Assembly: GCA_963820545.1 (NCBI GenBank)
Contig: CAWGAJ010000001.1
Location: forward strand, 186,001-250,000
DNA length: 64,000 nt
Reading direction: 5' to 3'
DNA from: CAWGAJ01 sp963820545
GTDB taxonomy: Bacteria; Planctomycetota; Planctomycetia; Pirellulales; Thermoguttaceae
Part shown: positions 1-8,802 of the stretch, in pieces
Layout: every line of letters starts with the position of its first letter
Position numbering within the stretch: the stretch's first letter is position 1
Translations under genes and position numbers: made by a program
The notes under the pieces: generated by a model
Told to the model about the DNA's origin: nothing
What the model saw: the letters and a program-made list of their open reading frames with translations, nothing else
The model's database searches: none

Positions 1-116
1 GCCAGGGAGAAAGACGCCCCTTCCCCACCGTTCCACGCAGCGGAGTGGCTGAATAGGATTGGCACTTCAATCGTGTCTCGGCTTCAGCCCAGGTAAACCC
101 ACCGGGAATGAAGCCT

Positions 117-2420
117 TTACTTGTCTTCTTCCAGACTACGTAATCCACCGGGTACTTGGTCTCGTTGTTCTCTGATCGCCCGGAACGTCACTGTACGGGT
201 TTTGATTTTCATCCCAGGATGGGTCTGAAACGGTTGGAAGCTCGAAAAATCGTGGGCTGTCTTTACTGCAAAATGTTCCCTGTCGCCCAATTGAAACCGA
301 CGATAGCCTTCACCGGCCCCTGATGTCTTGAACAGCGAGATGTGAACAACAAAGGCAAGGACGCCCCCTTCCTTAATAAAGTGATCCATGACTGCATAGG
401 TGAACAGAGCGGCGATGTCCTTCTTTCCCCCACCATGTCGGCTTTCGAGTCCTTTCAATGTGAACAGGCCATAGTGCTTGTATTCCCCCTCAGCAGCTTT
501 TCGCCATTCAGGCGTTAGCGACTCCCAGTTGACGTGAGGTGGGTTGCCAACCACAAAATCGAAGTAATGGTCGAAGAACAGCGAAGCGTATCGATTTTGG
601 ATGAGCCTTGCCCACACACGGTTTTTGCCCTCTTCGTCCAGCTTCGCCATCGCATCGAAGAGGCTTCCCAGTGCTAGCCCCATCTTTCTGTCATCGCCAT
701 CAGTTAGTCCCAATTCCTTGATCGAGCAACTGACGAAAGAATCACGGCTGTGAGCGTCAACAATTGACCTGTGCAGCAAATTCATCAGATCGGAAACTTG
801 GCGATTCTCGACAACCTGCTTAGGGATCTCGAAAGTCCCCACAGTCATTGGGAAAGGAATGGTGTCCTGCGTGAGCAGGCTTCTTTGCGTCGGCATTCTG
901 CCGGGCAGCAGAACAGAGTCCGTCAAGTAGACTGGAATCTCAAAATCTTGTCCGCTAGCCCGATATCGAAGTAACGGCCCGAGTGCGAAAAGGTAGTTGG
1001 TGCGGGATGCAATTACCGCCAAGGGATTTAGGTCGAAACCGACAATGTTGTGTTGAATGAGGCTCATGGCCTCCCGTCTCTTATCGTTGCCCCCCCATTC
1101 AATAGAGCGGTCGGCCAACCATTGCCGGATTCGCTGGATAGCCATGATAAGGAAGGTGCCCGACCCGCATGACGGATCAAGAAAGGTTTTGTTCGGATCA
1201 CCGTCGTAGCCAGCCAGAGCAATTGTGTGCTCTGCGAGCCAGTCTGGTGTGTAATACTCACCGAGAGCATGACGGACAGCCTCGGGAATTAAACCGTGGT
1301 AGAGGTCTTTGAGAAGGTCACGGGTACGCTCGGGTTTGAGATCGAAAGTTCCCATGTCGTAGTTGAGTAACCGCTGTACCATCTCCCACAAGACATCTTC
1401 GAGCTTCTCGCACCAAGCTTCGGTGTACCAGCCAAAGAAATCCTGTTCAATAACATTTCGGATGTTCTGCCGCTGAAGGATTTCTCCTGACTCAAGTTGC
1501 GAAAGCTCACGTTTGAGCCGCCGCTTCGTGAGATTGCCTACAAAAGTATCCCCCAATCCGCCCTGTGCAATAATCACCTCAGTTGCTAACATCTTCATCA
1601 GCATGGCATAATAGGTGTGGATGGCAAACAACACGGTAGGAAAATCCATCCCTTCGACTCGGTAGGCGGCTGTCAAAGCCTTTGACTCAGACCCCCGGTG
1701 GGTTCGCTGCAATTGCTCCGTCCCGTAAACGATGCCGAAAATACGACGCCATTCATCGTAGATGACGTTTGCCTTGGGGTGCTTACCCGAATCGACAAGC
1801 CGGGCCAGAACACCCACGATCTGCACAGCGAGTTCACTTTCTGGACCGAAGTCGGTGATGAGGTTCTCGGGTGAGAGGTCTTTCCGACTTGTCGCCCTGA
1901 GCCAGAGGAACAGCTTCTCGACCGTTTCTTCTGTCAGCCGGTCGATATCATTGTGCCACCTCTTGGCACGGCGGTGGATGAAAACCAGCGTCTCGCCATC
2001 GGTGGCTATTCCGACGTGCCCAGCGAGCCGCTCTTCCTCGTCTTGGGAGTAGCTAATTTCCTCCAGATCGAATAGAGTACGGTCGGCCACTTTCTGGGCT
2101 TTGCTTTTCTCGCCAAGGGCCAGCCCGGTCAGGTAGTCATATACTTGTCCGATAGCCTCATCACGCCTCTTCGCAGACCGCATACTGCGGGGTTTTTCAT
2201 ATTCAATCACCAGTCGTTGGTGAACGGCGTCGGCACGGCCTGTGAAGGTTGAAGTATTGATCGCCTTCTCGTACTTCGGCTGAGGAAGCTCAGGGAGTAC
2301 CTCACGGAGAATCATCTCCATGCTTATCCGAAGGTCTTCCTCGGAAGAGCAACCTGCCACCGCCTGGGAGAGCTTATGTTCTATTTGATTAATGTCTAAT
2401 GTAGATGAACCATTACCCAT
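117..2420 (-). CDS. N6-adenine DNA methyltransferase with nuclease-like N-terminus, frameshifted and partial
   Basis: Adenine-specific methyltransferase of a type IIG-like or Eco57I-like restriction-modification enzyme. Seen: SAM-binding motif FLDPSCGSGTFL at residues 413-424, GFDLNP at 461-466, and the catalytic NPPH (variant of NPPY) at 626-629. The N-terminus has GRAD (D64) followed by IEYEK (72-76), which fits a PD-(D/E)XK nuclease core, so methylation and cleavage may be in one chain (inference). The frame ends in a stop at 117, but another frame continues the protein from about position 176 to the left edge with plausible residues (YPVDYVVWKK and onward), so the gene is frameshifted and its C-terminal target-recognition part lies outside the window. 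The start is ATG at 2420. It sits divergently beside a TIR-domain gene. Confidence 0.85.
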   Translation of the reverse strand: MGNGSSTLDINQIEHKLSQAVAGCSSEEDLRISMEMILREVLPELPQPKYEKAINTSTFTGRADAVHQRLVIEYEKPRSMRSAKRRDEAIGQVYDYLTGLALGEKSKAQKVADRTLFDLEEISYSQDEEERLAGHVGIATDGETLVFIHRRAKRWHNDIDRLTEETVEKLFLWLRATSRKDLSPENLITDFGPESELAVQIVGVLARLVDSGKHPKANVIYDEWRRIFGIVYGTEQLQRTHRGSESKALTAAYRVEGMDFPTVLFAIHTYYAMLMKMLATEVIIAQGGLGDTFVGNLTKRRLKRELSQLESGEILQRQNIRNVIEQDFFGWYTEAWCEKLEDVLWEMVQRLLNYDMGTFDLKPERTRDLLKDLYHGLIPEAVRHALGEYYTPDWLAEHTIALAGYDGDPNKTFLDPSCGSGTFLIMAIQRIRQWLADRSIEWGGNDKRREAMSLIQHNIVGFDLNPLAVIASRTNYLFALGPLLRYRASGQDFEIPVYLTDSVLLPGRMPTQRSLLTQDTIPFPMTVGTFEIPKQVVENRQVSDLMNLLHRSIVDAHSRDSFVSCSIKELGLTDGDDRKMGLALGSLFDAMAKLDEEGKNRVWARLIQNRYASLFFDHYFDFVVGNPPHVNWESLTPEWRKAAEGEYKHYGLFTLKGLESRHGGGKKDIAALFTYAVMDHFIKEGGVLAFVVHISLFKTSGAGEGYRRFQLGDREHFAVKTAHDFSSFQPFQTHPGMKIKTRTVTFRAIREQRDQVPGGLRSLEEDK

Positions 2421-2908
2421 TCCTCAATCCTCCTTGGCTATGTTATGGGGAGTGTGCAATTGAAAAGTGCTTCTTAAATTCACACGAATGCACTCCTTCC
2501 TTACGATGTAAACTCCCCATTTCCTTTTCACAATTTGACAGCATTTCTCCAGAAATGAGCAGCCCGATCAAAAACGCCCCCAATTCCCGAACAGCAAAAT
2601 CCCTATTTTACCATTATGGGGGGTTCTTACAAGTATCCCATCAATCCAACACCAACGATCCCAATCCTTCTCCAATCCCCCTTAAGAAAAGGCAGCAAAA
2701 TTTTTGGCGACCTTTTTCTGCCGCTGCTTTTCCATCAAGAACATGCCCTGGAGTCCTCTGAAAGGCACCAAATTAAAAATCAGAGAGGAGGGGTAAAAAC
2801 ACTAGGGGCCGACGAGATCGGAAAAATACGATAAAATAAGTTTCTCTGAATCTACGTATCATCAAGAAAGAACTTCACTCTTCGAAATCAATCATAAGGA
2901 GAGTAGGC
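2421..2908. other. intergenic region between divergent defence genes
   Basis: This 488-base stretch has stops in all frames apart from short unconvincing reading frames. It must hold the promoters of both divergent genes. A ribosome-binding AAGGAG at 2896-2901 serves the downstream gene. I see no other feature. Confidence 0.6.
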
Positions 2909-3946
2909 GTGCCATACTTCAACTTGACGGAAGAGAAGGTTTTGAGGTATCTGCATAAACGTTTCCTCGAAAACAAAGACTTTATTGTTGGGCCAGAAAT
3001 AGCCTTTGCCAATAGAGTAACGCCTGAAGAACTCACACATATCGTAACAAGATTTTCAGGATTGGGCTTGCTGGAAGAAGTATCCCTAGATGGCACTTAC
3101 CAGATACAAGGCAATATATGCGAATTCATCTCAGAACTAGATCAGCATCTAGCTAACTCCTCTAAGGTTAGTCAGAAGGATGTTCTTATCAGTTGGTCGA
3201 AGAAGCAGAGCCAAGAAATAGCATCTGTTTTCTATGAGTGGTTGCCCAAAGTAGTCCCTGGAATTAGACCGTGGATGTCCAGCAAGGACATCGATAAAGG
3301 GAAGCAGTGGTTCAGTGAATTACATGGCTTTCTGGGAGAGGCGACCTCGTGCGTCATTTGCGTGACTAAAGAAAATGTGCATTCACCTTGGATCTACTAT
3401 GAGACTGGTGCGATTGCGACCAAGAAAGAGGATGTATTGGTATGCCCTTACCTTATTGGCATCGACACAAGCATGATCGCAGATGGACCGTTGGCACAGT
3501 TTCAATGTGCCGAAGCAACGAAGGAGGACACTCTGCTACTAATCAAGTCGCTGAATAAAGCAATTAGCACTCCGCAGGATGAAGTGTCACTAATCGGGAA
3601 TTATGAATCGATATGGTCGGAGTTTGAGCAGGAATTGGCTCGGATATTGGAATCGGATGTGGCTGCCAAGTTGTCTGCGGAAGCTAGAAAGCTGCTTGTT
3701 ACGGCAGCGTTTTCTGATGGACAAGTAATATACTGCCGATCTAGCTCTGGCTGCAATACACAGGCTGGTGGACAGATTCTTAATGAACCACATAACCCAC
3801 GCTCCGAGGCTACGTGGAAGCAAGCAATCAAAGACCTTGTTGATTACGACCTTCTGGAACAACTTGGTTCTAAGGGTGAAGTGTTTGAGGTAACAGCGAA
3901 GGGTTATGAAGTAGCAGATGTGCTGCAAAAACGAGGAGAGTCGTAG
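2909..3946 (+). CDS. winged-helix / TIR-domain protein
   Basis: Protein of 345 residues starting with GTG behind a good AAGGAG (2896-2901). Residues 1-75 look like a winged-helix DNA- or protein-binding domain. Residues 90-225 form a TIR domain of the toll_2 type: DVLISWSKK at 91-99, W161 and the candidate NAD-cleaving glutamate E165 in SPWIYYE (159-165). Residues 255-340 look like a second winged helix. Bacterial TIR proteins are known NADases in anti-phage systems; that this one is a defence effector is inference from the domain and its restriction-modification neighbour. No partner such as ThsA is visible. The wHTH-TIR-wHTH layout is not one I can name. Confidence 0.75.
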   Translation: MPYFNLTEEKVLRYLHKRFLENKDFIVGPEIAFANRVTPEELTHIVTRFSGLGLLEEVSLDGTYQIQGNICEFISELDQHLANSSKVSQKDVLISWSKKQSQEIASVFYEWLPKVVPGIRPWMSSKDIDKGKQWFSELHGFLGEATSCVICVTKENVHSPWIYYETGAIATKKEDVLVCPYLIGIDTSMIADGPLAQFQCAEATKEDTLLLIKSLNKAISTPQDEVSLIGNYESIWSEFEQELARILESDVAAKLSAEARKLLVTAAFSDGQVIYCRSSSGCNTQAGGQILNEPHNPRSEATWKQAIKDLVDYDLLEQLGSKGEVFEVTAKGYEVADVLQKRGES

Positions 3947-4035
3947 CCCAAATCAAACCAATCTCTGACACACAAAGGTACTAATCCAAAAAATACATGC
4001 CGTGCAACCACTGCCTGGAGTAACCTGACGATCCC

Positions 4036-4176
4036 ATGAAAATCCTCTTCCTCCACGGCTGGCAATCGACTCCAGGCGGCATTAAGCCGACCTATCTCAA
4101 GAACCACGGCCATGAAGTCTTGAATCCCGCTCTTCCCGACGACGATTTCGACTCACGGGGTCTACGATGGCGATGA
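4036..4176 (+). pseudogene. truncated alpha/beta-hydrolase remnant
   Basis: A 46-codon reading frame begins MKILFLHGWQSTPGG, the first strand and oxyanion region of small alpha/beta hydrolases of the YqiA type. After the DDDFD stretch the homology breaks off and the frame ends. Just downstream, out of frame, are bases that could derive from the SRGG nucleophile region, which suggests an internal deletion. It cannot be functional as it stands. The identification rests on the N-terminal motif alone. Confidence 0.5.
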
Positions 4177-4278
4177 TACCGGGTGGCAGCATGGGGGTTG
4201 CGGGGCAGGTGAGCGAGGAGTAGCCTTACTTGGAGCCGTTCTTGCAGGTTCGTCCACCATTAGTTGTCGGAAACAGCC

Positions 4279-4602
4279 ATGTCAATCAGTCCACATCTCG
4301 TTGAACAAGCTGCCAGCTTTCTGCAAAGCAGTTCAGCCACTCCGAAGCAAAAGCTCATCATCGGTGGCAAGTTGCTCTGGGCAGCCACGATGGTCTCGAA
4401 AGACTGGACGCCGGAACTGCTGGACCAGGCAAGGACGGCGTACAAGTTTCTCTTGAAGCACGGCAACATGAAGAGAACCTTGGAGCAGATGGACGAGAAG
4501 GATGCAAGCCGATGTCTCACACAATTTACAACAAATGTGACGCAACTGGCGACCGACATCGAGCAGGCCAGGAGCCAGCAACCACGACCACGCAAGTCGT
4601 AG
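4279..4602 (+). CDS. hypothetical protein, helical, 107 aa
   Basis: Starts at ATG 4279. The protein is predicted by eye to be mainly alpha-helical and charged, with no signal peptide, membrane segment or motif that I recognise. The antisense strand also has open frames, so coding is supported only by length, start context and amino-acid composition. It lies between a hydrolase remnant and a cold-shock gene on the same strand. Function unknown. Confidence 0.5.
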   Translation: MSISPHLVEQAASFLQSSSATPKQKLIIGGKLLWAATMVSKDWTPELLDQARTAYKFLLKHGNMKRTLEQMDEKDASRCLTQFTTNVTQLATDIEQARSQQPRPRKS

Positions 4603-4734
4603 AACTGCCGATACGCCATCCCACTTGCTTAACAACACAGTAACGGAGTACAATTCTTTTAACCAACAGATGACCAGTCGGCAATCGTAAGCCGAGCGGC
4701 GTCAGTTCAATCATTATCTCCAGGAAATGTACAA

Positions 4735-4932
4735 ATGGCTGAAGGCATCATCAAAAGATTAACGGACAAGGGCTTTGGGTTTATAAATACGGGCAAGGAA
4801 AAAGACCTGTTTTTCCACTCAAAGAGCCTACAAGGTGTCAGTTTTGACGAACTCCATGAAGGACAAAAGGTGTCCTACACGGAAGGTCGAGGTCCGAAAG
4901 GCCCGTGTGCCGAGAACGTCAAGCCGCTATAG
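4735..4932 (+). CDS. cold-shock domain protein
   Basis: A complete 65-residue single cold-shock domain, the usual length for CspA-type RNA chaperones, which melt RNA structure at low temperature or during stress. Seen: RNP1-like KGFGFI at residues 12-17 and RNP2-like LFFHS at 25-29. The gene has about 130 bases of upstream leader after the previous gene, which is normal for thermoregulated csp leaders, but I cannot show a regulatory fold. It converges with the aldo/keto reductase gene. Confidence 0.93.
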   Translation: MAEGIIKRLTDKGFGFINTGKEKDLFFHSKSLQGVSFDELHEGQKVSYTEGRGPKGPCAENVKPL

Positions 4933-4979
4933 TTCCACTGGGACTTGCCGTATGGGCTTTTTTTCGGCTGTCATCAGTG

Positions 4980-5937
4980 TTAAGGAAAGATCGGAACAGA
5001 GTCCTCAGCAATCTTTTTAATGATATTCCGCTCGTTTTTGTTAAGTGGCGTCAGTGCTCCAGCCTGTGCCAATTTAAGTGCCATCTAGGAACAACTCCCA
5101 ATGGCCGGGCGGAATCATGGCGGTGACTGGCAAATGTAGAGTAAACCGCAGTCCCAAGGCAGCCAAGTCGATTTCGTCGAAAGGCTCGTAGAATGTCTTC
5201 TTCCAGGGGCGTCTCTTGCCCTTCGGCCACTGTTGGTGGGCCATCGCCTTCAGGGCAAGGATGCCCATTCCAGTTTTCTTTGCCCGTTTATAAACTGATG
5301 GACCGAAGTTCGCCCCGATCCACGTTGGAAAACTCAGGGGAAACAAGATCGAGTCAAAGTCGAAGCGATCCAAAGCTGCGTGGGCCGCTTCCTCGCTATG
5401 TGCAGAGAAGCCGATATAGCGAACCTTGCCATCCTCCTTGGCTTTCAGAATTGTTTCCATCGCACCACCAGGGCCGAAAGCCTGCTCGACCTCCTCCACG
5501 TCGGTCAGCGCGTGAAGCTGGTACAGATCGAAGTGGTCAGTCTGAAGCAGCTTGAGCGACTCACTGAGTTCCTTCGCCGAACCAGCGGCATCCCGTTCAA
5601 GGGTTTTGCAGGCCAAAAAGCACTTGTGGCGGTAGGGCTTCAAGGCCGGGCCAAGTCGTCGCTGGGCGTTGCCGTAGAATGGGGCCACGTCGAAGTAATT
5701 CACACCTCGATCCACGGCCTCGGCAACGAAATTGGCTGCCTCCTTGGGTGACACATCCTTCACAACCATGCCACCGAAGCCGATGATTGAGAGTTTTTCC
5801 TTTGTGCGTCCGTACCGCTGCCTTGTAACTGGCTGCCAAGGGGTCTTCCCGCCTGTCAGTTTTTCCTTAGCAGCAAGGTAGGCGGGATCAAGTCCTGACA
5901 GGCTGTTGGTCGTGGCGAGAAAATTACGTCGTTGCAT
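4980..5937 (-). CDS. aldo/keto reductase, C-terminal frameshift
   Basis: NADPH-dependent aldo/keto reductase family protein. The N-terminus carries RRNFL, a weak twin-arginine motif without a clear hydrophobic stretch. Seen: the barrel start with GFGGMVV, catalytic Asp and Tyr in NYFDVAPFYG, Lys in CKT, His in QLHAL, and the VRYIGFSAH strand. The open frame stops at 5074 after the helix HWELF, but a different frame continues with MALKLAQAGALTPLN and ends at 4980, which matches the usual family C-terminus, so one base is probably lost or gained near 5085. Start ATG 5937 has a strong AAGGAGGT. Physiological substrate unknown. Confidence 0.85.
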
Positions 5938-6041
5938 GGGCTACCTCCTTCGCCACTTATTGTATCAAAGCAGGAAAGCCTCTTGGAGAGAGACCTGCAT
6001 GGCTTGGCCTTTACACCATCTCCACCAGATTGCGAGGTTCT

Positions 6042-6545
6042 TTACGATTCCTTGGGGTCTCCCGAATTGGTTGGCAGCGAGGACGAGGGGAAGTCTTTCC
6101 GAAAAGCAAACGAAGCGATTGTCTTGTCGATGGACCAGTTTCCGGCCCCAGCAATGATGAGAGCCAGGCTGATGGCGATGGTGAGCAGGTGATACTCGAA
6201 TCCCTCGCCTGACTGTCGACCGAACCAGTTCATAAAGAAGCCATTCCGCCAATGGACAAGGGCGATGGCTCCGATCATATTGCACAAGATACCAAACGCT
6301 GCGATTCGAGTCAGGCATCCGACGATCAAGCCAATACTCCCCAGGGATTCGGCCAGGATCACAAGAACAGCGATGGCGACCGGGATGTGCATACCTTCGG
6401 TGAACTGATGATAAGCTCCAGCAAATCCAGGTCCACCAAACCAACCGAAGAGTTTTTGCATTCCGTGTGGGAACATCACAATTCCAAGCCCGAGACGCAA
6501 GATCAGACCAAACCACCCAGCGTTTGTGTCGAAGAGCCTTATCAT
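6042..6545 (-). CDS. DoxX family membrane protein
   Basis: About 167 residues with four hydrophobic segments and the DoxX signature near the N-terminus (GLGIVMFPHGMQKLFGWFGG). DoxX-like proteins are inner-membrane proteins linked to redox or thiol stress. The start is ATG 6545, chosen because AGAAGGAG lies just upstream and because the extra 25 codons further upstream lack any family features. Its upstream neighbour on the same strand is absent, so it is probably monocistronic. It follows the reductase gene in the opposite reading order, about 100 bases apart. Confidence 0.85.
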   Translation of the reverse strand: MIRLFDTNAGWFGLILRLGLGIVMFPHGMQKLFGWFGGPGFAGAYHQFTEGMHIPVAIAVLVILAESLGSIGLIVGCLTRIAAFGILCNMIGAIALVHWRNGFFMNWFGRQSGEGFEYHLLTIAISLALIIAGAGNWSIDKTIASFAFRKDFPSSSLPTNSGDPKES

Positions 6546-6668
6546 TTTGAACTCCTTCTGTAAAGAACGCAGCCGCCAGAAAGGAAATCCCAAACCGATT
6601 ACTCTCTTCATTATTCGCAATGTCTACTGTTCCGCCAACCCCAATGCCCTTTTTTTGCTCCTCGACAA

Positions 6669-6788
6669 TCGCCTAACGGCAAGACGCCTGAGGCCACCTT
6701 GTATGCATCGATTCTGCGGAACATCCGTAAGGGCAAGGACGCCAAGTTCGTGATGGCCGATCAGGGAATCTTCGAACTGAATCGCTAA
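6669..6788 (+). pseudogene. 3' remnant of a HARE-HTH (HB1/ASXL-type) gene
   Basis: Forty codons read SPNGKTPEATLYASILRNI followed by KGKDAKFVMADQGIFELNR and a stop. This is the end of a HARE-HTH domain, where WxSPxGKTPxATLYAxIxRxI and KGxxxxFxxxxxGxFxLN are typical. Nothing upstream in frame supplies the first half or a start codon, so only the tail of the gene survives. Confidence 0.55.
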
Positions 6789-6823
6789 TCTCCACCTGCG
6801 ACGTTTCGCACGTCGTCGCCCAC

Positions 6824-6851
6824 GACGCCCGCACGCGGGCGTCTTTCTCCT
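6824..6851 (+). terminator. hairpin with short T-run after HARE-HTH remnant
   Basis: GACGCCCG (6824-6831) pairs with CGGGCGTC (6836-6843) around a four-base loop and is followed by TTTCTCCTT. This is consistent with a weak intrinsic terminator of the decayed gene just upstream. Confidence 0.5.
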
Positions 6852-7290
6852 TGGTCGCCGTTCCTGGCCGACCATCCCCGATTCCCCGCCATGGGCCAAA
6901 CTACGCGCCCACGGGGCCGACCGGCTGGATTGATAGCGAGCAGTTGAGGTAACTGTGATTCCCAACATTGTGGCTAGATGTGCTTTCCCAGTCTTGGTTG
7001 ATATGGCTATTTAGCATTTCTCAAAACAATGCGAGATTAATTAATGGCCGGACTCCGAATTTAACGTCTTACCAAAATTAGAGTTGTGTAACCAGATTGC
7101 CTAATAACATTTAAAAATTCGATTAAATGAGGATTGTTCGTATAGTTAATATAAAGGATTTGTCTAACAAATGGCGGTATAATTGCTGGGATAGCCGACA
7201 GATCATCGTCCAAGCGCTGGGCGGGTGTATGTGGTTCTCTTTCACCTTCCATGTCATTCGCCCAGCGCCCCGGTGGAAAGGTGAAAGATC
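6852..7290. other. AT-rich intergenic region at the left side of the integrative element
   Basis: About 440 bases without a convincing gene. From roughly 6990 to 7200 the sequence is clearly richer in A and T than its surroundings. A 63-codon antisense frame exists but has no recognisable features. The left end of the integrative element could lie here, but I found no copy of the tRNA-Leu 3' end. Confidence 0.4.
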
Positions 7291-8001
7291 ATGATAAAAA
7301 CTTCTTCTCCTGTGGATCGGTTACGGCAAATCGCAGATGAAATACGAACTCTTCCACAAATTGCCGAAAAGCTAGGCCACAGTGATGCGGTGTGTACCGG
7401 AGGAGCGCTTATTGATGAGGCAATCAAGCTAGGGGCTTTTGCAGGTCCTGAATACGCTACACTTCGATCCCTCATCCTGCGAGCGAAGACTGCCTACCCT
7501 GATGATTGGTACTGGGTGGTGTGGGATGAAACCACAATTCACTTTACAAAAAAAGTCATGATTTGCAATAGTTGGGATAAGGTCTGCCCGCTGATTTCCG
7601 ATGCAATCAAGGATGAGGCGGCAAAGGTACCGAGAGATACCAAGGCTATCGAGGTTAAATCATATCTCACAGACTGGCGGGCTATTCTTGTTGCCCTTCA
7701 ATACAAAGACAACCGTGAGAACCAACGGAAAGTCCGCAAGCTGAACAAGGACTATGCTGGCCCCATCATCATTGGACAAAAAGGGGCTCAGCCGAAAGTA
7801 GAAAAGGCAGAGCTACTCGAATGGTGGAATGGGCTAGAACGGCAGTGGCAGGATTCCCAACAGCGACAAAGGGACGCTAAGGCAACGGTATCCAATCAGC
7901 ACGACTTCGGTCGAACTGGTACCGTTGTTCCCGACATTGCCGGCGGGGTTCAGAAACGGCGGAGTGACTGGAAACAGGACGCAAAACGTAGCAAAACATA
8001 G
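7291..8001 (+). CDS. hypothetical protein of the integrative element, 236 aa
   Basis: First gene of the element cluster; start ATG 7291 with a weak GGAAAGG upstream. The first 90 residues are helical, the middle has DDWYWVVWDETT, and the last third is charged and glutamine/arginine rich. No catalytic motif is evident to me. In the middle a KAELLEWWNGLERQW stretch is probably a helix pair. Its position upstream of small DNA-binding proteins and a replication gene suggests a regulatory or replication-accessory role, which is inference only. Confidence 0.6.
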   Translation: MIKTSSPVDRLRQIADEIRTLPQIAEKLGHSDAVCTGGALIDEAIKLGAFAGPEYATLRSLILRAKTAYPDDWYWVVWDETTIHFTKKVMICNSWDKVCPLISDAIKDEAAKVPRDTKAIEVKSYLTDWRAILVALQYKDNRENQRKVRKLNKDYAGPIIIGQKGAQPKVEKAELLEWWNGLERQWQDSQQRQRDAKATVSNQHDFGRTGTVVPDIAGGVQKRRSDWKQDAKRSKT

Positions 8002-8070
8002 CAAAACATTTACCAACCTCTCCACGGCGCGCTGCTCTCCATGAATTTATGGATCATGGGGAGTAACACG

Positions 8071-8268
8071 ATGCCAACTCTACTTTACCCTGAAGAAATC
8101 GACCAAAAGTTAAACTGGCCCCTGGGGCGTGCCGAGCGGTTAGCCAAGCAACGGCGATTGCCTTACATCCTCTTGCCCGACGGTTCTCTAAGGTTCGATT
8201 GGGATGAAATTGAGCGTCTTATACTGCGCGTGCCGAGTACGCAGGAGGCCCGTCATGCGAATGCCTAA
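8071..8268 (+). CDS. small excisionase-like helix-turn-helix protein
   Basis: Sixty-five residues from ATG 8071, chosen over 8041 because GGGGAG lies about nine bases upstream. The pattern LYPEEIDQKLNWPLGRAERLAKQRRLPYILLPDGSLRFDWDEIERL resembles MerR/excisionase-type helix-turn-helix modules, in which a helix pair is followed by a beta turn and then a closing helix. Likely a DNA-binding regulator or recombination directionality factor (inference). Its end overlaps the next start by 14 bases, so the two are probably translationally coupled. Confidence 0.6.
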   Translation: MPTLLYPEEIDQKLNWPLGRAERLAKQRRLPYILLPDGSLRFDWDEIERLILRVPSTQEARHANA

Positions 8269-8491
8269 AGAACGCCCCGACACGCTCGGCCCAATTCGCG
8301 CTGATGAACTTATGCCAGTTCGCGTTATGGCGAAGCGGTTGGGGATGAACACGAAAAGCATTGCCCATGCGAAACGAGCGGGATTAAAAACGCAACGCTT
8401 TGGGCGTTTTGATTACGTCACGGGCCGATGGGTGTTGGATTTTTTTGAACGGTTAGCAAACGGCGAAAACGGCGGCGGGCGTGGTGGATGA
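8255..8491 (+). CDS. small helix-turn-helix protein
   Basis: Seventy-eight residues from ATG 8255, with AGGAGG six bases upstream inside the preceding gene. The core MPVRVMAKRLGMNTKSIAHAKRAG looks like a helix-turn-helix, followed by a short beta pair and a WVLDFFERLA helix. The C-terminus is glycine and arginine rich. Together with the preceding gene it forms a pair of short DNA-binding proteins ahead of the replication gene, where excisionase and regulator functions are usually found in such elements. Confidence 0.6.
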   Translation: MRMPKERPDTLGPIRADELMPVRVMAKRLGMNTKSIAHAKRAGLKTQRFGRFDYVTGRWVLDFFERLANGENGGGRGG

Positions 8492-8497
8492 ATATGT

Positions 8498-8680
8498 GTG
8501 ATACCCATGAAACATTTGGTTTTGTATGATCGGGGCCCGGTCGGCCTTGATTACATTCTTCGATCAGGCATAGGGTGCCCGGTCGGTCACGCGGTCCTTG
8601 GCCAGCGCTACAACCGGCTGCTACGGCTACAGGCCGATCTAAACCAGCTAAAATTCAAACACATGGAGTTATTCGCCTGA
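8498..8680 (+). CDS. possible small protein, 60 aa
   Basis: A short open frame directly after the previous gene, starting with GTG or ATG (in-frame at 8507). It has no recognisable domain and only a poor ribosome-binding site. It fits the gene spacing of the element, but it may be chance. Confidence 0.3.
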   Translation: MIPMKHLVLYDRGPVGLDYILRSGIGCPVGHAVLGQRYNRLLRLQADLNQLKFKHMELFA

Positions 8681-8802
8681 TAAATTTTATCGGGGACGGC
8701 GGCTAGCTACCGCCAAGCGGGCCGACCGATGTGTGGTATCTTGCTTGATTGCTCCTCCACACAATGGGATCGGCCCGGCCCCGATCAAAAGGAGCAATCA
8801 TC

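Noticed and set aside
7061..7252. 63-codon minus-strand frame in the AT-rich region
   Set aside because: Short, no recognisable domain, no supporting context.
7395..7405. TACCGGAGGAG match to the tRNA-Leu end as left attachment site
   Set aside because: Only 11 bases, within a coding gene, and the match stops at once; too short to be convincing.
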